From Lentisphaeria bacterium UBA1791 (GTDB taxonomy: Bacteria > Verrucomicrobiota > Lentisphaeria > Victivallales > Victivallaceae), in assembly GCA_002314455.1 (NCBI GenBank), contig DCFZ01000047.1, positions 1-25,800 of the forward strand: a DNA stretch of 25,800 nt. The letters are read 5' to 3'. Below are positions 7,977 through 17,800 of the stretch, in pieces (position 1 is the first letter of the stretch; every line of letters starts with the position of its first letter). The notes under the pieces are model-generated. The model was not told the origin of the DNA and searched no databases. It was given only the letters and a program-made list of their open reading frames with translations. Both the position numbers and the translations under genes were made by a program.

Positions 7977-9521
7977 ATGTTTTCTCAAATCAAAAGAATT
8001 TTCATGCCCGGAGCAATTTTTCTCGCCGTTTCCGCATTGGGAATGAATGCAGAACAATTCATCAATGATTTCGATTCCAAGGAGAAAAAGGTAAGTTGTG
8101 TCCAATACATTGACTCGCTGGCGGACGATGAACTTGAAAAATTTGTTCAGGAAGTCAACGCCTTCGAACCGGGATGGTTGGACGGAGCCAAGCACGAAAA
8201 AGCCAAATCGTTTCTGAAAATCGCTCTGTCGACGCGAAAGGGATATTTGTCCCAGGTGAAAAGTGCCAATCCGGATCGGATCTACCTCCTTTTCAGGAAG
8301 TGCGTCAAAGAAGTGAACAGCGATCCTTTCGCTTCCTATAAGATGCGCACCTGTTTGCGGTTTTATCTGCAGAAGACCAATTTGCTCGTTGTCGGTCTGG
8401 CATTTGCCAACGACAAAGTCAAAGGGCAATATCAGTTTATAAAGCCCTACCTGAATCCCGAAGTTTGCAAGTTGATCGACGAAGCGACTGAAAAATTCGA
8501 AAAGCAGATCAAAAATCTGGAAGAATCGAGCAATGCCATTTTGCAGGGCGACATCCAGGCCGCGCGCGAATACGACGCGGAACTTCGCATCGCAGATTAC
8601 CTTCAACGCGCCGAGGTCAAGAAAGCGCAAGCGGCAGTTCAGCAGTTGTGCGAGTCGCTCAAGCGCGACAAGTCGCAGGAAAACGCAAAAATCGTTGCCG
8701 CAAAACTGCCCGATGCGATCGCGCAATTTCAGAATGCGCTGAAAAACGAAGAAGCACACTATCAGCTCATCGTGCAACTTCGCGAAAACTTTATGAAACA
8801 ATTGATCGCATCAGGCGTCAAGAAATATGACGAGATCATCGCTTCGATGGCGAAGGACGATCCTTTGCTGCCGCTCGTGAAAAAACACCGCCATACGTTC
8901 GCGACGTACACCTATTTCCCGCAGAAAATCGAACTTCATCAGGAGGAGGAAAAAAAGCAGCTGGAAGACGCTCAAAAGGTGCTGGTAAAAGCCCAGGCGT
9001 TGCAGTCGCCTTATCCCGAGGGCAAATACACCTCGAAACCGAAAAAACTTTTCAAGGAAATTTATTCCGGAATGAAAGAGGATTATGTCAAACTGGTGTT
9101 TGAGACGCAGGCGGAGGCAAACAAAGAGTACATCCCGATACTATTCGCCGCCGATGGCGTTGTTTTGGGGGTGGGAATCCCCTGCAAGGAGTCGGATTAC
9201 CAGCCATTGCTCGCCAAGTATACCGAAGAAATCGGCAATCCCCGCTTTGACGACGAGGTCAAGGCTTGGAGAGCCAAACACAAGGACTTGGCGACATTTA
9301 CCCAATTAGACACGCACGGACTCCCCCACCGAATCTTCTGGAACGAAGAAAAGTTTGTGCTGGTGATCAGAGGACGCATGGCGTTAGCGATTATCATAGA
9401 TGTGCAGTTGCTGGAAGAACTTGCGAAAATCGAAAAAAATGAAAAAATACAGCAACAAAAAAAAGAGCGACTGGAAAAGCAAAAACAGATTCAGGAAAGA
9501 AAAAAAGAGTTGAATTTTTAA
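7977..9521 (+). CDS. Exported helical protein of unknown function (514 aa)
   Basis: The start is ATG 7977, 8 bases after AAAGGAG. A GTG at 7968 lies inside that ribosome binding site and is rejected. The first 24 residues (MFSQIKRIFMPGAIFLAVSA...) form a typical Sec signal peptide with likely cleavage after GMNA. The mature protein is rich in K, E, Q, A and L and predicted helical, with heptad-like stretches near residues 160-270. It ends in a strongly charged K/E/Q coiled-coil-like tail (about 475-514). No catalytic motif or known domain is evident. It lies 108 bases after the kinase gene and 20 bases before the next exported protein, with which it probably forms an operon. Periplasmic location is inferred. 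Confidence 0.82.
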   Translation: MFSQIKRIFMPGAIFLAVSALGMNAEQFINDFDSKEKKVSCVQYIDSLADDELEKFVQEVNAFEPGWLDGAKHEKAKSFLKIALSTRKGYLSQVKSANPDRIYLLFRKCVKEVNSDPFASYKMRTCLRFYLQKTNLLVVGLAFANDKVKGQYQFIKPYLNPEVCKLIDEATEKFEKQIKNLEESSNAILQGDIQAAREYDAELRIADYLQRAEVKKAQAAVQQLCESLKRDKSQENAKIVAAKLPDAIAQFQNALKNEEAHYQLIVQLRENFMKQLIASGVKKYDEIIASMAKDDPLLPLVKKHRHTFATYTYFPQKIELHQEEEKKQLEDAQKVLVKAQALQSPYPEGKYTSKPKKLFKEIYSGMKEDYVKLVFETQAEANKEYIPILFAADGVVLGVGIPCKESDYQPLLAKYTEEIGNPRFDDEVKAWRAKHKDLATFTQLDTHGLPHRIFWNEEKFVLVIRGRMALAIIIDVQLLEELAKIEKNEKIQQQKKERLEKQKQIQERKKELNF

Positions 9522-9541
9522 TTCAAAAAGGGGAGGAAAAA

Positions 9542-10015
9542 ATGAGAAATTTTCTGATTGGTGGAGCACTATTGCTGTCAATCGTCTGGGGTGGCGGAAC
9601 TTCCGTTGCCTGGGCTCGCGAGATCAACACCGCCGAGGTGAAACGATGTGCCGAAGACGCTATGCTGGGGTATCTGGCGTTGGAGGGGTTCCGCCAGCAA
9701 TCCCCGGAAACCGTCCTTCTGCTGGCGGCGGCGATGGAAGCGAAAGGCGGCATCAACTCCAAGGAGGATGTTGTCGAAAAACTCAAGGAAATGTTATCCG
9801 AAAAGATCACCATCACCTGCCTTGACGTGACCAATGTGAGGGAGATCACTCCCGACCAATATCGGGCGCGGGCAACCTTTCAGGTGCTCATCGACAGCGA
9901 CGACGAGTATTCGCGGCAAGTGATGGCAGGCACGATTACGGTGACCTTCGTCCGCAACGCGATGTCGGTGACGATCGACCCGAAATCAATGGAGAGCGTC
10001 GGCGCGGGGAATTAG
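9542..10015 (+). CDS. Small exported protein of unknown function (157 aa)
   Basis: ATG 9542 follows a strong purine-rich ribosome binding site (GGGGAGG). The N-terminus has a signal peptide: MRNF, then a hydrophobic stretch, with VAWA just before the predicted cleavage at residue 25. The mature part is about 130 residues with alternating helix and strand character and no recognised motif. It starts only 20 bases after the previous gene and is followed directly by a strong terminator, so the two exported proteins are probably made together. Partner or substrate is unknown. Confidence 0.82.
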   Translation: MRNFLIGGALLLSIVWGGGTSVAWAREINTAEVKRCAEDAMLGYLALEGFRQQSPETVLLLAAAMEAKGGINSKEDVVEKLKEMLSEKITITCLDVTNVREITPDQYRARATFQVLIDSDDEYSRQVMAGTITVTFVRNAMSVTIDPKSMESVGAGN

Positions 10016-10030
10016 CTGAAAATGCATCGT

Positions 10031-10067
10031 CAGCCTCGCGGCAATTGCCGCGAGGCTGTTTTTTTTT
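10031..10067 (+). terminator. Strong intrinsic terminator
   Basis: A perfect 28-base inverted repeat (10031-10058; half-site CAGCCTCGCGGCAA) is followed by nine T residues. It closes the operon of the two exported proteins. Confidence 0.95.
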
Positions 10068-10157
10068 GAGGGGGACCGCGTCGGTGCAGTCATCGGTACG
10101 CCGGCTCCAGTCGGCAGACCGGCAAAAGTATTTCTTTAATTTTTTTTAGATATAAGG

Positions 10158-10186
10158 TTGCATTTTTTACAAAATAGATTTATATT
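10158..10186 (+). promoter_or_regulatory. Candidate promoter of the 1346-aa adhesin gene
   Basis: TTGCAT (10158-10163), 17 bases, TATATT (10181-10186), in an AT-rich stretch. Both hexamers and the spacing match the sigma-factor promoter at 5762-5790. The predicted leader is about 90 bases and contains a small hairpin, CTTTTGCTT/AAGCAAAAG (about 10233-10252). Confidence 0.6.
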
Positions 10187-10281
10187 CTACACGTCAAGGA
10201 TTTTATATTTTAATCACTTGGACCGGGTTCTTCTTTTGCTTCAAGCAAAAAGCACGATAATCTGACAGGAAAGGAAAAAAC

Positions 10282-13200
10282 ATGTCAACCATCGTCAACA
10301 AAACCAACTTCCCGCCGGACGGTATCTACAATATGCCGGATGGGACCACCATCGACAATGACCCCATTATCGTTGAGGAGGACGGGACTCTCTCGAACGA
10401 AGGGTCGGTCACGATCCAAAACTCCAGAAATGAAGGCGGCGCCGTAGTCAGTACCGGAAAAATTGTTCTGGACGGTGCCACGTTCGATAATAACAGCTAC
10501 AATGATGATGATAAGTACAATTTCGAAGATGGCGGAGCCCTTCGCCTCTATGAATCTTCCGAAACGACCATCTCCAACTCAACTTTCAGTAACAATGTCA
10601 CCCGTTCCCATTATAAGAAAGATGAATCTAAGTGCGGTGGCGGTGCAATTCGGGTTGGAGAGGGCGACAGTACGCTGATTTTGACCAACGTTGTCTTTAA
10701 CAATAACTCCGAGGGCGGCGATGGAGGCGGCGGTGCGATCAAACTGAATCAGGGTACCACGGCAACCATTACCGGTTGCGAGTTTAATGAAAATTCATGC
10801 TACGGATGGGGTGGGGTATATTTCAGCGGCGGTGCGATTTTCGCTCTTGGTGCAAACTTGACGCTGAACGATGTTTCCTTTACCGGGAATTACACTCATG
10901 TTAAGGCAGGTGCAATTTATGGGGATAGTCTATCTACGGTGACCATTACCAATGCGACCTTTGAGAGCAACTACAGTGACGATGGTGGAGCAATCGAGAA
11001 CTATAACGAAGGCACGATGACGATCACCGACACGACGTTCACCGGCAACTCTGCGGTTGATGGTGTCGGCGGTGCAATTTTAAACAGGAAGGGGTCAACG
11101 CTCAATCTTGCCAACGTTGTCTTTGACGGCAACACCGCAAAAGATCATGGCGGAGCGATCTATAACGACGGTTGCACTGTCAATCTGACCGGCAAGGTTA
11201 CGCTTGCCACATCTTCCGATACGATCTACAATGACGGCGGCATCCTGAACTGGGATCTTCGCGGCGAGGAAAAGGGCTGTATCGAGGGGTATCAGTATGT
11301 CGTCAACGCCAACAGCTACAAACAGCTCATCACGATCGACAACGCCCCGACTTCGACTTTGGAAAAGACGGTCATCGCCACCGGCGATTTCTCCGGTAAG
11401 TCGAAATTCTGCAATTTCGTGCTGACCAACTCCTCCAATGAAGAGTCGGATAAAACGATCACGGTCGACGGCAATGCGGTAAACTACAACGGCCGCTACT
11501 ATTGCCTCAGCAGCGGCAGTGATGCGGAAACCGGACTGGATACCATCACCTTGACCGCTTTCACCGCTCCGGCAGGCGGAGTCCTGGTCACGACCGGTCC
11601 GGTGTGGTTCAATGCCGACAGCACGATCACCATCGAGGGGCTTGCCATCGGAATGATGACGGAAGTCAAAATCTCCGGCTACGGCGCTGATGTGACCGCC
11701 CCGGTTGAGAACAAAAAGTTCAGCTGCACGCTTGCCTATGCGGGCGAGACCAAAGGAACCGAGATTACCGTTACCGGTCTGAAGGACGGTACCCAGCTCG
11801 GCACCGCAGGCAAATACACGCTGAAAGTCGATACCATTATTCCCACGGTGGGCATTGCCACCTACGAGGGCGACTCGAAGTTTGTTGACACCAACGGGAC
11901 GACCTGGTTCAAGCAGGATGACGCCACGGCGGCGCTGAACGTCGAGATCACCGATGTTACCTCCGGGCTTGGTATCGTCACCTTCAACGGCATCCGCTAC
12001 GATGCCGAGAACAAGAAATTCGCCATCGACACCACGGAAGAGACCACGGCGGCGGAACAGGCAATCCAAGCCTACGACAAGGCGCGCAATCTGAATGACA
12101 CCGTAAAAGCCGGAGCCTACAGCGTGGACGGCACCGGCCCGGTTGCCGAAAACGTTTCGGTCAGCAATGCCTGCGAAATCGCAGAGGGTGTCTACTGGAT
12201 TCAGAAAGGCGCATCCTCCACGGTCAGTGCGACCGTCACCGATGCCGGTTCCGGCTTGAAGGAAGTCAGCTTTAGCGGCAGCACGGTCACCGGTTCCGAG
12301 AGCCTCTACACCAAAGCCTACGACACGGCGGCGGAGCACGAGCTGAGCGCATACGTCATCGCTGCCACCGACAACGTCGGCAATAAATCGGAAAAAACGC
12401 TGATGATCGGCGTTGACGGCACCGGCCCGGTGATCGCGATCACCCGCGACCCGTCCATCACCGAATTCCTCTATCCGGACTCGATCACGGTCACCGCGGT
12501 AGCGGCGGATGCGCTGAGTGGATTGGATAAGATCACCTACTCGATTGACGGCGGTGCGGCGCAGGATTACACCACCGCGGTCACCGTTACGGAGAACTGC
12601 TCAATCGCCTTTACGGCGTATGACAAAGTCGGCAACTATACCTCGAAGTCGATCCTTATCACGGATCTTTCGCCCATCACCATCACCGCGCTGAATCAGA
12701 CCAAGATCTACGACGGCACGACGGATGTCGACCAGACCAAGTACACCTATACCGACGGCGTACTGCTGGCGGGCGACGTTCTCTCCGTAACGCTTGCCAC
12801 TGACGATTTCGCCGTTTCGGACAATCCCGGCACGGTCAGCGTGGCAAGTTACAAGGTGATGCGCGGCGATACGGATGTTACGCTGTTGTACAAGTTCGCC
12901 GATTCCGTCGACGGCACTCTTACCGTCACTCCGATTACGGATGTCATCACCATCACCGCCGACAATGCGGCAAAGGCTTACGACGGAACCTCGCTGACCA
13001 ATGATGCCTACTCCTTCACCGACGGCATTCTGGTCCCGGGCGACGAACTCATCGTGACGGTTGCCGGCTCGATTACCGATGCCGGAAGCATTGCCAACAC
13101 GGTCACCGAGTATGCTGTGATGCACGGGGACAAAGACGTCACCGACTGCTACACCGTCAACACCGTTGGCGGCACGCTTACGGTCACGCCGCGCAACGTT

Positions 13201-14322
13201 ACGCTCATCAGCGACAGCGACAAAAAGATTTATGACGGGACTGCGCTCACGACAGACAGCGTCAGCGAGATCGGCGGTTTCGCCAAAGGGGAAGGTGCGA
13301 CGTTCTATGTCACCGGCAGCCAGACCGAAATCGGGACCAGCACAAACACGTTGAGCTACGTTCTGAATGAAAACACCAAGGCGGAAAATTACAGCATCGC
13401 CGTGAACGAGGGCACGCTTACCGTACTTGCGGATGCGATCACCGATTACAACGCCAGCGGCAAGAGCGACATCGTCCAAGTTCTGAACAACGGTCTCATT
13501 TACATCACTTACGACACGGAAGCCGGTTATGTGAAGAGTGAGGCGCTCAACAACGTGAATGGCTGGGATGTGACGGAATTCCGCCGCGATCTCACCGGGG
13601 ACAAGGTGGCGGACATTCAGATGACCAAAGACGCCGGCAACGGCACCACCTGGGTCGCTACGCTCCGCAACGATTATCTGAAAGACGGCGCCATCACGCT
13701 GAATTATCAGTTCATCGGCGCGTACAACAACGAGCTCTGGCGCTACCTCGGCTCCGCCGACGTCAATGGCGACGGCAAGGCGGAAGTCCTGATGGAACAG
13801 ACCAAGACCGGCACCGACGGCGCTTACCGTCACGTTGCCGCGTGGGTCACCGATTCCGAGGGCAAGTGGGTTGACAACGAGTGGGTCGGCAGCATCCACA
13901 AGGGCGTGTTTGACGTCGCCGGCACCGCCGACGTCGACGGCAACGGCACGGACAACGTGATCCTGCGCCGCGCCGATGGCTCGATGGCTTACTGGAGCGA
14001 AAAGGGCACCAACGAAGTAATCGAGATCGCCGACGCCGAAAAGAGCGTTCTGATCAACTCCGGCGATTTTGACGGTGATCATGCAGACGATCTGCTTTTC
14101 ACCAACATCTACGGTGATTTCTTCACCTGGACGAACATTGCGGGCGAGCTTTCCAACGTCAAGATCGGCAACATTGATGATCTCGGCGGTACGTGGGCTC
14201 TCGCCGGCGCCGGCGACTACAACGGCGACGGCAAAGACGAACTTCTCTGGTGTGACGGCACGTCTACCGCATACAGCGAAGCCAACAAGGAGAACTTCAA
14301 GAACCTGATGGTCATCGCGTAA
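10282..14322 (+). CDS. Large adhesin-like protein: Pmp-type beta-helix, Ig-like, MBG-like and FG-GAP repeats
   Basis: The product is 1346 residues from ATG 10282, behind AGGAAAGGA. Residues about 50-320 repeat FxxN and GGAI motifs (for example VFNNNS, GGGAIKL, FTGNY, GGAIENY), the signature of Chlamydia-type polymorphic membrane protein beta-helix repeats. Two Ig-like domains begin with VDGTGPV (about 615 and 710). Three MBG-like domains carry [IA]YDGT near residues 809, 898 and 982. From about 1100 to the end there are FG-GAP/VCBS-type repeats with Ca-binding loops (DVNGDGKAE, DVDGNGTDN, DFDGDHADD, DYNGDGKDE near 1158, 1213, 1259 and 1310). There is no N-terminal signal peptide and no C-terminal beta-barrel or anchor that I can see, so the export route is unclear. 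A surface or secreted adhesion role is inferred from domain make-up. Confidence 0.92.
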   Translation: MSTIVNKTNFPPDGIYNMPDGTTIDNDPIIVEEDGTLSNEGSVTIQNSRNEGGAVVSTGKIVLDGATFDNNSYNDDDKYNFEDGGALRLYESSETTISNSTFSNNVTRSHYKKDESKCGGGAIRVGEGDSTLILTNVVFNNNSEGGDGGGGAIKLNQGTTATITGCEFNENSCYGWGGVYFSGGAIFALGANLTLNDVSFTGNYTHVKAGAIYGDSLSTVTITNATFESNYSDDGGAIENYNEGTMTITDTTFTGNSAVDGVGGAILNRKGSTLNLANVVFDGNTAKDHGGAIYNDGCTVNLTGKVTLATSSDTIYNDGGILNWDLRGEEKGCIEGYQYVVNANSYKQLITIDNAPTSTLEKTVIATGDFSGKSKFCNFVLTNSSNEESDKTITVDGNAVNYNGRYYCLSSGSDAETGLDTITLTAFTAPAGGVLVTTGPVWFNADSTITIEGLAIGMMTEVKISGYGADVTAPVENKKFSCTLAYAGETKGTEITVTGLKDGTQLGTAGKYTLKVDTIIPTVGIATYEGDSKFVDTNGTTWFKQDDATAALNVEITDVTSGLGIVTFNGIRYDAENKKFAIDTTEETTAAEQAIQAYDKARNLNDTVKAGAYSVDGTGPVAENVSVSNACEIAEGVYWIQKGASSTVSATVTDAGSGLKEVSFSGSTVTGSESLYTKAYDTAAEHELSAYVIAATDNVGNKSEKTLMIGVDGTGPVIAITRDPSITEFLYPDSITVTAVAADALSGLDKITYSIDGGAAQDYTTAVTVTENCSIAFTAYDKVGNYTSKSILITDLSPITITALNQTKIYDGTTDVDQTKYTYTDGVLLAGDVLSVTLATDDFAVSDNPGTVSVASYKVMRGDTDVTLLYKFADSVDGTLTVTPITDVITITADNAAKAYDGTSLTNDAYSFTDGILVPGDELIVTVAGSITDAGSIANTVTEYAVMHGDKDVTDCYTVNTVGGTLTVTPRNVTLISDSDKKIYDGTALTTDSVSEIGGFAKGEGATFYVTGSQTEIGTSTNTLSYVLNENTKAENYSIAVNEGTLTVLADAITDYNASGKSDIVQVLNNGLIYITYDTEAGYVKSEALNNVNGWDVTEFRRDLTGDKVADIQMTKDAGNGTTWVATLRNDYLKDGAITLNYQFIGAYNNELWRYLGSADVNGDGKAEVLMEQTKTGTDGAYRHVAAWVTDSEGKWVDNEWVGSIHKGVFDVAGTADVDGNGTDNVILRRADGSMAYWSEKGTNEVIEIADAEKSVLINSGDFDGDHADDLLFTNIYGDFFTWTNIAGELSNVKIGNIDDLGGTWALAGAGDYNGDGKDELLWCDGTSTAYSEANKENFKNLMVIA

Positions 14323-14339
14323 TACAAGCTGCACTTCAA

Positions 14340-14384
14340 GGGGCTGTTGCTTACCGTCAAGGTTTGCAACAGCCCCTGTTTGTA
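14340..14384 (+). terminator. Intrinsic terminator of the adhesin gene
   Basis: GGGGCTGTTGC (14340-14350) pairs perfectly with GCAACAGCCCC (14366-14376), followed by TGTTTGT. It sits 18 bases after the stop codon. Confidence 0.85.
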
Positions 14385-14555
14385 TCAAAATATACCAACG
14401 CCAGTTAGCTCATGCACTTGCTCGATCGGCATTATGCGGACAAGATCAAGTAGCTCCTGACGCTCGCGAGTATCGGCGGTTTCAGCGACAGCAGACCCGG
14501 TATTCAGCATCAGGAAACTCGGGAGCTGCTGCATCTTTTCGCGTTTGGCATCCAT
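14385..14555 (-). pseudogene. Short reading frame (56 aa) inside the left repeat element, possibly a mobile-element remnant
   Basis: The frame runs MDAKREKMQQLPSF ... VHELTGVGIF and stops at 14385. The first 12 codons are also present in the right repeat copy, after which that copy diverges and stops at once. The last codons lie inside the 28-bp direct repeat. No ribosome binding site is evident and no family is recognised. It could be a real small gene, the tail of a lost transposase, or chance coding inside a repeat. Confidence 0.35.
14387..14414 (+). repeat. 28-bp direct repeat D, left copy
   Basis: Contains CCAACGCCAGTTAGCTCATG. It matches 24978-25005 in the same orientation with two mismatches. 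The two copies bracket the restriction-modification island. They could be end sequences of a mobile element or recombination sites. Confidence 0.8.
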
Positions 14556-14760
14556 GCCGTTGTGTGATCTAGGTGGTCGCGGGGGCGGTCGGTTTTCCGT
14601 GGCCCCGTGTTCTATCAAAACGCGACGATGCGGTATGCTTACCCCTGCAAACGATTTATCTCGCGGCGACGCCGCGAAAAGGGCGTCTTTGTCAGACTTG
14701 TCAGACAGGTCGGACTTGTCAGACTAAAACGGGGCATAGGCTGATGGGGGGCTCGCATCA
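14531..14760 (+). repeat. Long inverted repeat R, left copy (230 bp)
   Basis: It matches the reverse complement of 25004-25210 over its whole length. I count about six mismatches and three indels: 27 bases (extra 9-bp units here), 3 bases and 1 base. It contains a GC-rich hairpin TCGCGGCG-A-CGCCGCGA (about 14660-14677). Many overlapping open frames occur inside R in both copies; none has convincing coding signs. Confidence 0.92.
14689..14724 (+). repeat. Four tandem 9-bp units inside repeat R
   Basis: The units are TTGTCAGAC, TTGTCAGAC, AGGTCGGAC and TTGTCAGAC. The right copy of R has only one unit, so the array has expanded or contracted since duplication. Confidence 0.85.
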
Positions 14761-14860
14761 CAAGCTGCTGCAGACGCTGAAACGCTAAATGCGGCGTGTC
14801 TATTGTAGAAAAGTGCGTAAATATGCAAAAATCTATATTAGAATCTTCAAATTTCTTTTT
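14761..14860. other. Spacer between repeat R and the end of hsdR
   Basis: About 100 bases, becoming AT-rich towards hsdR. I see no clear intrinsic terminator for the restriction-modification operon here and no gene. Confidence 0.5.
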
Positions 14861-17800
14861 CTACGCGGCGGGATAGGTGCTGTAGACGTACTCGTAGATT
14901 TTTTGCTGATAACTGGCGATTGACAGATCGTCGTAGCTGTCCGGCAATTTTTCATACAAGATATCGCGGATGGAAATGGAAATATCCGCCTTGGTGCTTT
15001 CTTTGTCGCGCCAATGGTCGAGTTCATGGATCTTGGCCTTGATCGTTTTCAAAAGCGTCTTGGCAAGTTCTTTAACTTTTTTGATCTCGCCTGCAGAAAG
15101 CGTATCTTTCATCAGCAGATCGTAAATCGCCAATTCCTCATCGTTCTCGAAGCCTTCCCGAACGTAACGCTTCTGCTCGTCATCCAGCGACTGCACCAAC
15201 TTGATCAGGTTTTCAAAGACGACGAGGATCTCTTCTTTTTTGTTTTCCTTGTTGTACGCTTCGATAATCGATTGATATTGTTCGTAGTAAGTATTCCGGA
15301 GCGGATTGGTTTTCATCATCGCGGCGAGACGCTCCTCGATGACGTCCTGCAGATCTTTGATGACGAGTTGTTTGTTTTGCTTCTTTGTGAACTCCTGTTG
15401 CAACCGGTCGAAATCGATGTTGCTGATGTCGAATTTCCGGGCGTCGAATTCGGTTTCTCCGGGCAGAACTTCGACGTGGCTGCTGACGATCTCGTTGACT
15501 TGTGCCATCAATGCCGAGTTGTCCGCATCCTTGCGTTTTTTCTGCAACTGATTGTAGATTTCGTTGATGGCGTTCTTTTTCCGCTTTTCCTCAGGCAAGA
15601 GATCCTTTGCCCCCGCGAACTTGACGCAGCGGAAAAGTTCCCGCGCCTGAATTTCAAACGCCTTGCGAACTTCCAGCGGGGCGCAGACGGCTTCGGCACC
15701 CTGCTTGACGAATTTGAGTTTTTCAAAGTCGCGATGCTCTAAAATATCGTCCAACCGGAAATTATGCTCCGCCAGATATTGCTCAATCGACGCGATGATC
15801 TCCCGGATGCGTTGCAGAAGTTGCTCCTTGTCCGGCGTCGGGTCGTCCTTGGAGCCGTCGGGACGCGTCGTATAGGAAGCCAGCGCCTGACGCAACGCCT
15901 TGACGACGCCGATGTAGTCGATGATCAAGCCGTTGCTCTTGCCGTCGCAAACGCGGTTGGCGCGGGCGATGGTCTGCATCAAAGTATGCGCCTTGAGCGG
16001 CTTGTCAAGATAGATGTTGCTCAGCGACTTGACGTCGAATCCGGTCAGCCACATCGCGCAGACAAAGACGATGCGGAAAGGATTGTCGGCGTCCTTGAAC
16101 TCTTTGTCAAGTTCGCGTTTTTCCATCTTTTCGCGATGCGGCAGAATGTCCAATCCCCAGTTTTTGAAATGCAGTATCTCGTTTTGCTCCTGACTGACGA
16201 CGACCGCCATTTCGGTCTCGCGCATCCAGTTGAGCTTGCGCTCCATTTCCTGAAATTCCTGCTGACTATCAAGGTGCTTTTGCTCCTTTTCCAACGCCGC
16301 GATCTTTTCTTTCCAGAACTCCTGAACAAAATGAAACATCCGCACGCACGTCACCTTGTTGACGCAGACAAACATCGCCTTGCCGGTCGTCCACAAGTCG
16401 GAGTAATGGTCGACGAAATCTCTCGCGATGGCTTTTAACCGCGGCTCCGCCGTGAGGATGTGGACATCGTTGCGCAACTCCAATTCCAGTTTCGCCTTTT
16501 GGTCGGCATCGAGATCGGCGGCTTCCACCGCTTCCAGCAGCTCCTCGTTGAGTTCGGGATTTTGGATCCCGAGCAAATCGCTGCGGTTTTCATAGTAAAG
16601 CGGCACCGTGGCGCCGTCGTCGACGGCGCGCTTGAAATCGTAGATCGAAACGTAACTGCCAAAGGTTCGTTCGGTGATGTTGTCGTATTTGAAAAGCGGA
16701 GTGCCGGTGAAGCCGATGCGCGCCGCCGTGGGGAGCAACCGGCACATGTTGTCGGCAAAGATACCGTTTTGCGTGCGGTGCGCTTCATCGGAAAGAATGA
16801 GGATGTCGTGATCGGGAACGATCGGCTCCGGCTCCGACTGATTAAATTTCTGGATCAGCGTAAAAATGAAACTGGGATTGCCTTTCAGCATCTCGATCAA
16901 TTTCGCGCCGTTTTCGGGCATAAATTTACTCGCTTTGACGCTGCCGAGACAACCGCACGCCTCAAAGGTGTCGCTGATCTGCTTGTTGAGTTCATCGCGG
17001 TCGGTCAAAACGACGATCGTCGGGGTGCCCTCGAATTTGCGCCGGATCTTGCGGGCAAAGAAGACCATGGAGTAACTTTTTCCGCTACCCTGCGTGTGCC
17101 AGAAAACGCCGAGTTTGCCCTCTTTCAACTTGCGTTGCGTGTAAGATTCCACCGCCTCGTTGACGCCCAGATACTGATGGTTTCGGGCGAGAATCTTGGT
17201 CGTGTGCCCGCCGGATTTGTCAAAGAGAATGAAATTCTCAAAAAGATCCATGAAATTTTTCTTGTTGCAAATGCCGAGCAACATCGTTTCCAGATCGACG
17301 GAGCCGGTGTCCTCCTCCTTGAGCCGTTTCCATTCGTGAAAAAATCCGTACTTGCTGCCCAACGTGCCGACTTTGGCTTCCAAACCGTTGGAGAGCATCA
17401 CAAAAGCGTTGTAGTGGAAAATCTGCGGGATCGTCTGCTGATAGTCGGTGTAGTTCAAGTTGTAGGCGTTTTCGACGTCGACGTCCTGCCGTTTCAGCTC
17501 GACAAAGAGAAGCGGAATACCGTTGACAAAGCCGACAATATCCGTGCGCCGGTGGTAAAGTTCGCCGTGGATTTTCATTTCCTTGACGGCGAGGAAGTGG
17601 TTCTTTTCGGGCTCGGCAAAGTTGAAAATCTGCGCGTAGCGGATTTCCCGTTGCCCATTGGTCTTGCGGTATTCGACCGGAATCCCGTCGCGGAGCATCT
17701 GATACTTTTCCTCGTTGGTCTGAATGAGCGCGGCTGCGGCAGAAACGGTTAAAAGATGCTTGATCGCCTTTTCCGCATAATCGTCAGTCATCCAGTCGTT

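Noticed and set aside
11095..14388. Long minus-strand open frames (414 and 595 codons) opposite the adhesin gene
   Set aside because: They are antisense shadows of a repeat-rich gene with regular codon bias; no start signals or recognisable motifs.
14531..14760. Possible CRISPR array or retron-like RNA in repeat R
   Set aside because: The only tandem units are 9 bp with no spacers, and there are no cas or reverse transcriptase genes in the window.
14545..14788. Short frames inside repeat R and its right copy (25020-25307)
   Set aside because: Frames are shared between copies only because the DNA is duplicated; they overlap on both strands, lack ribosome binding sites and are interrupted differently in each copy.
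16460..17752. A 430-codon plus-strand frame opposite hsdR
   Set aside because: Shadow of hsdR, which has all its family motifs on the other strand.
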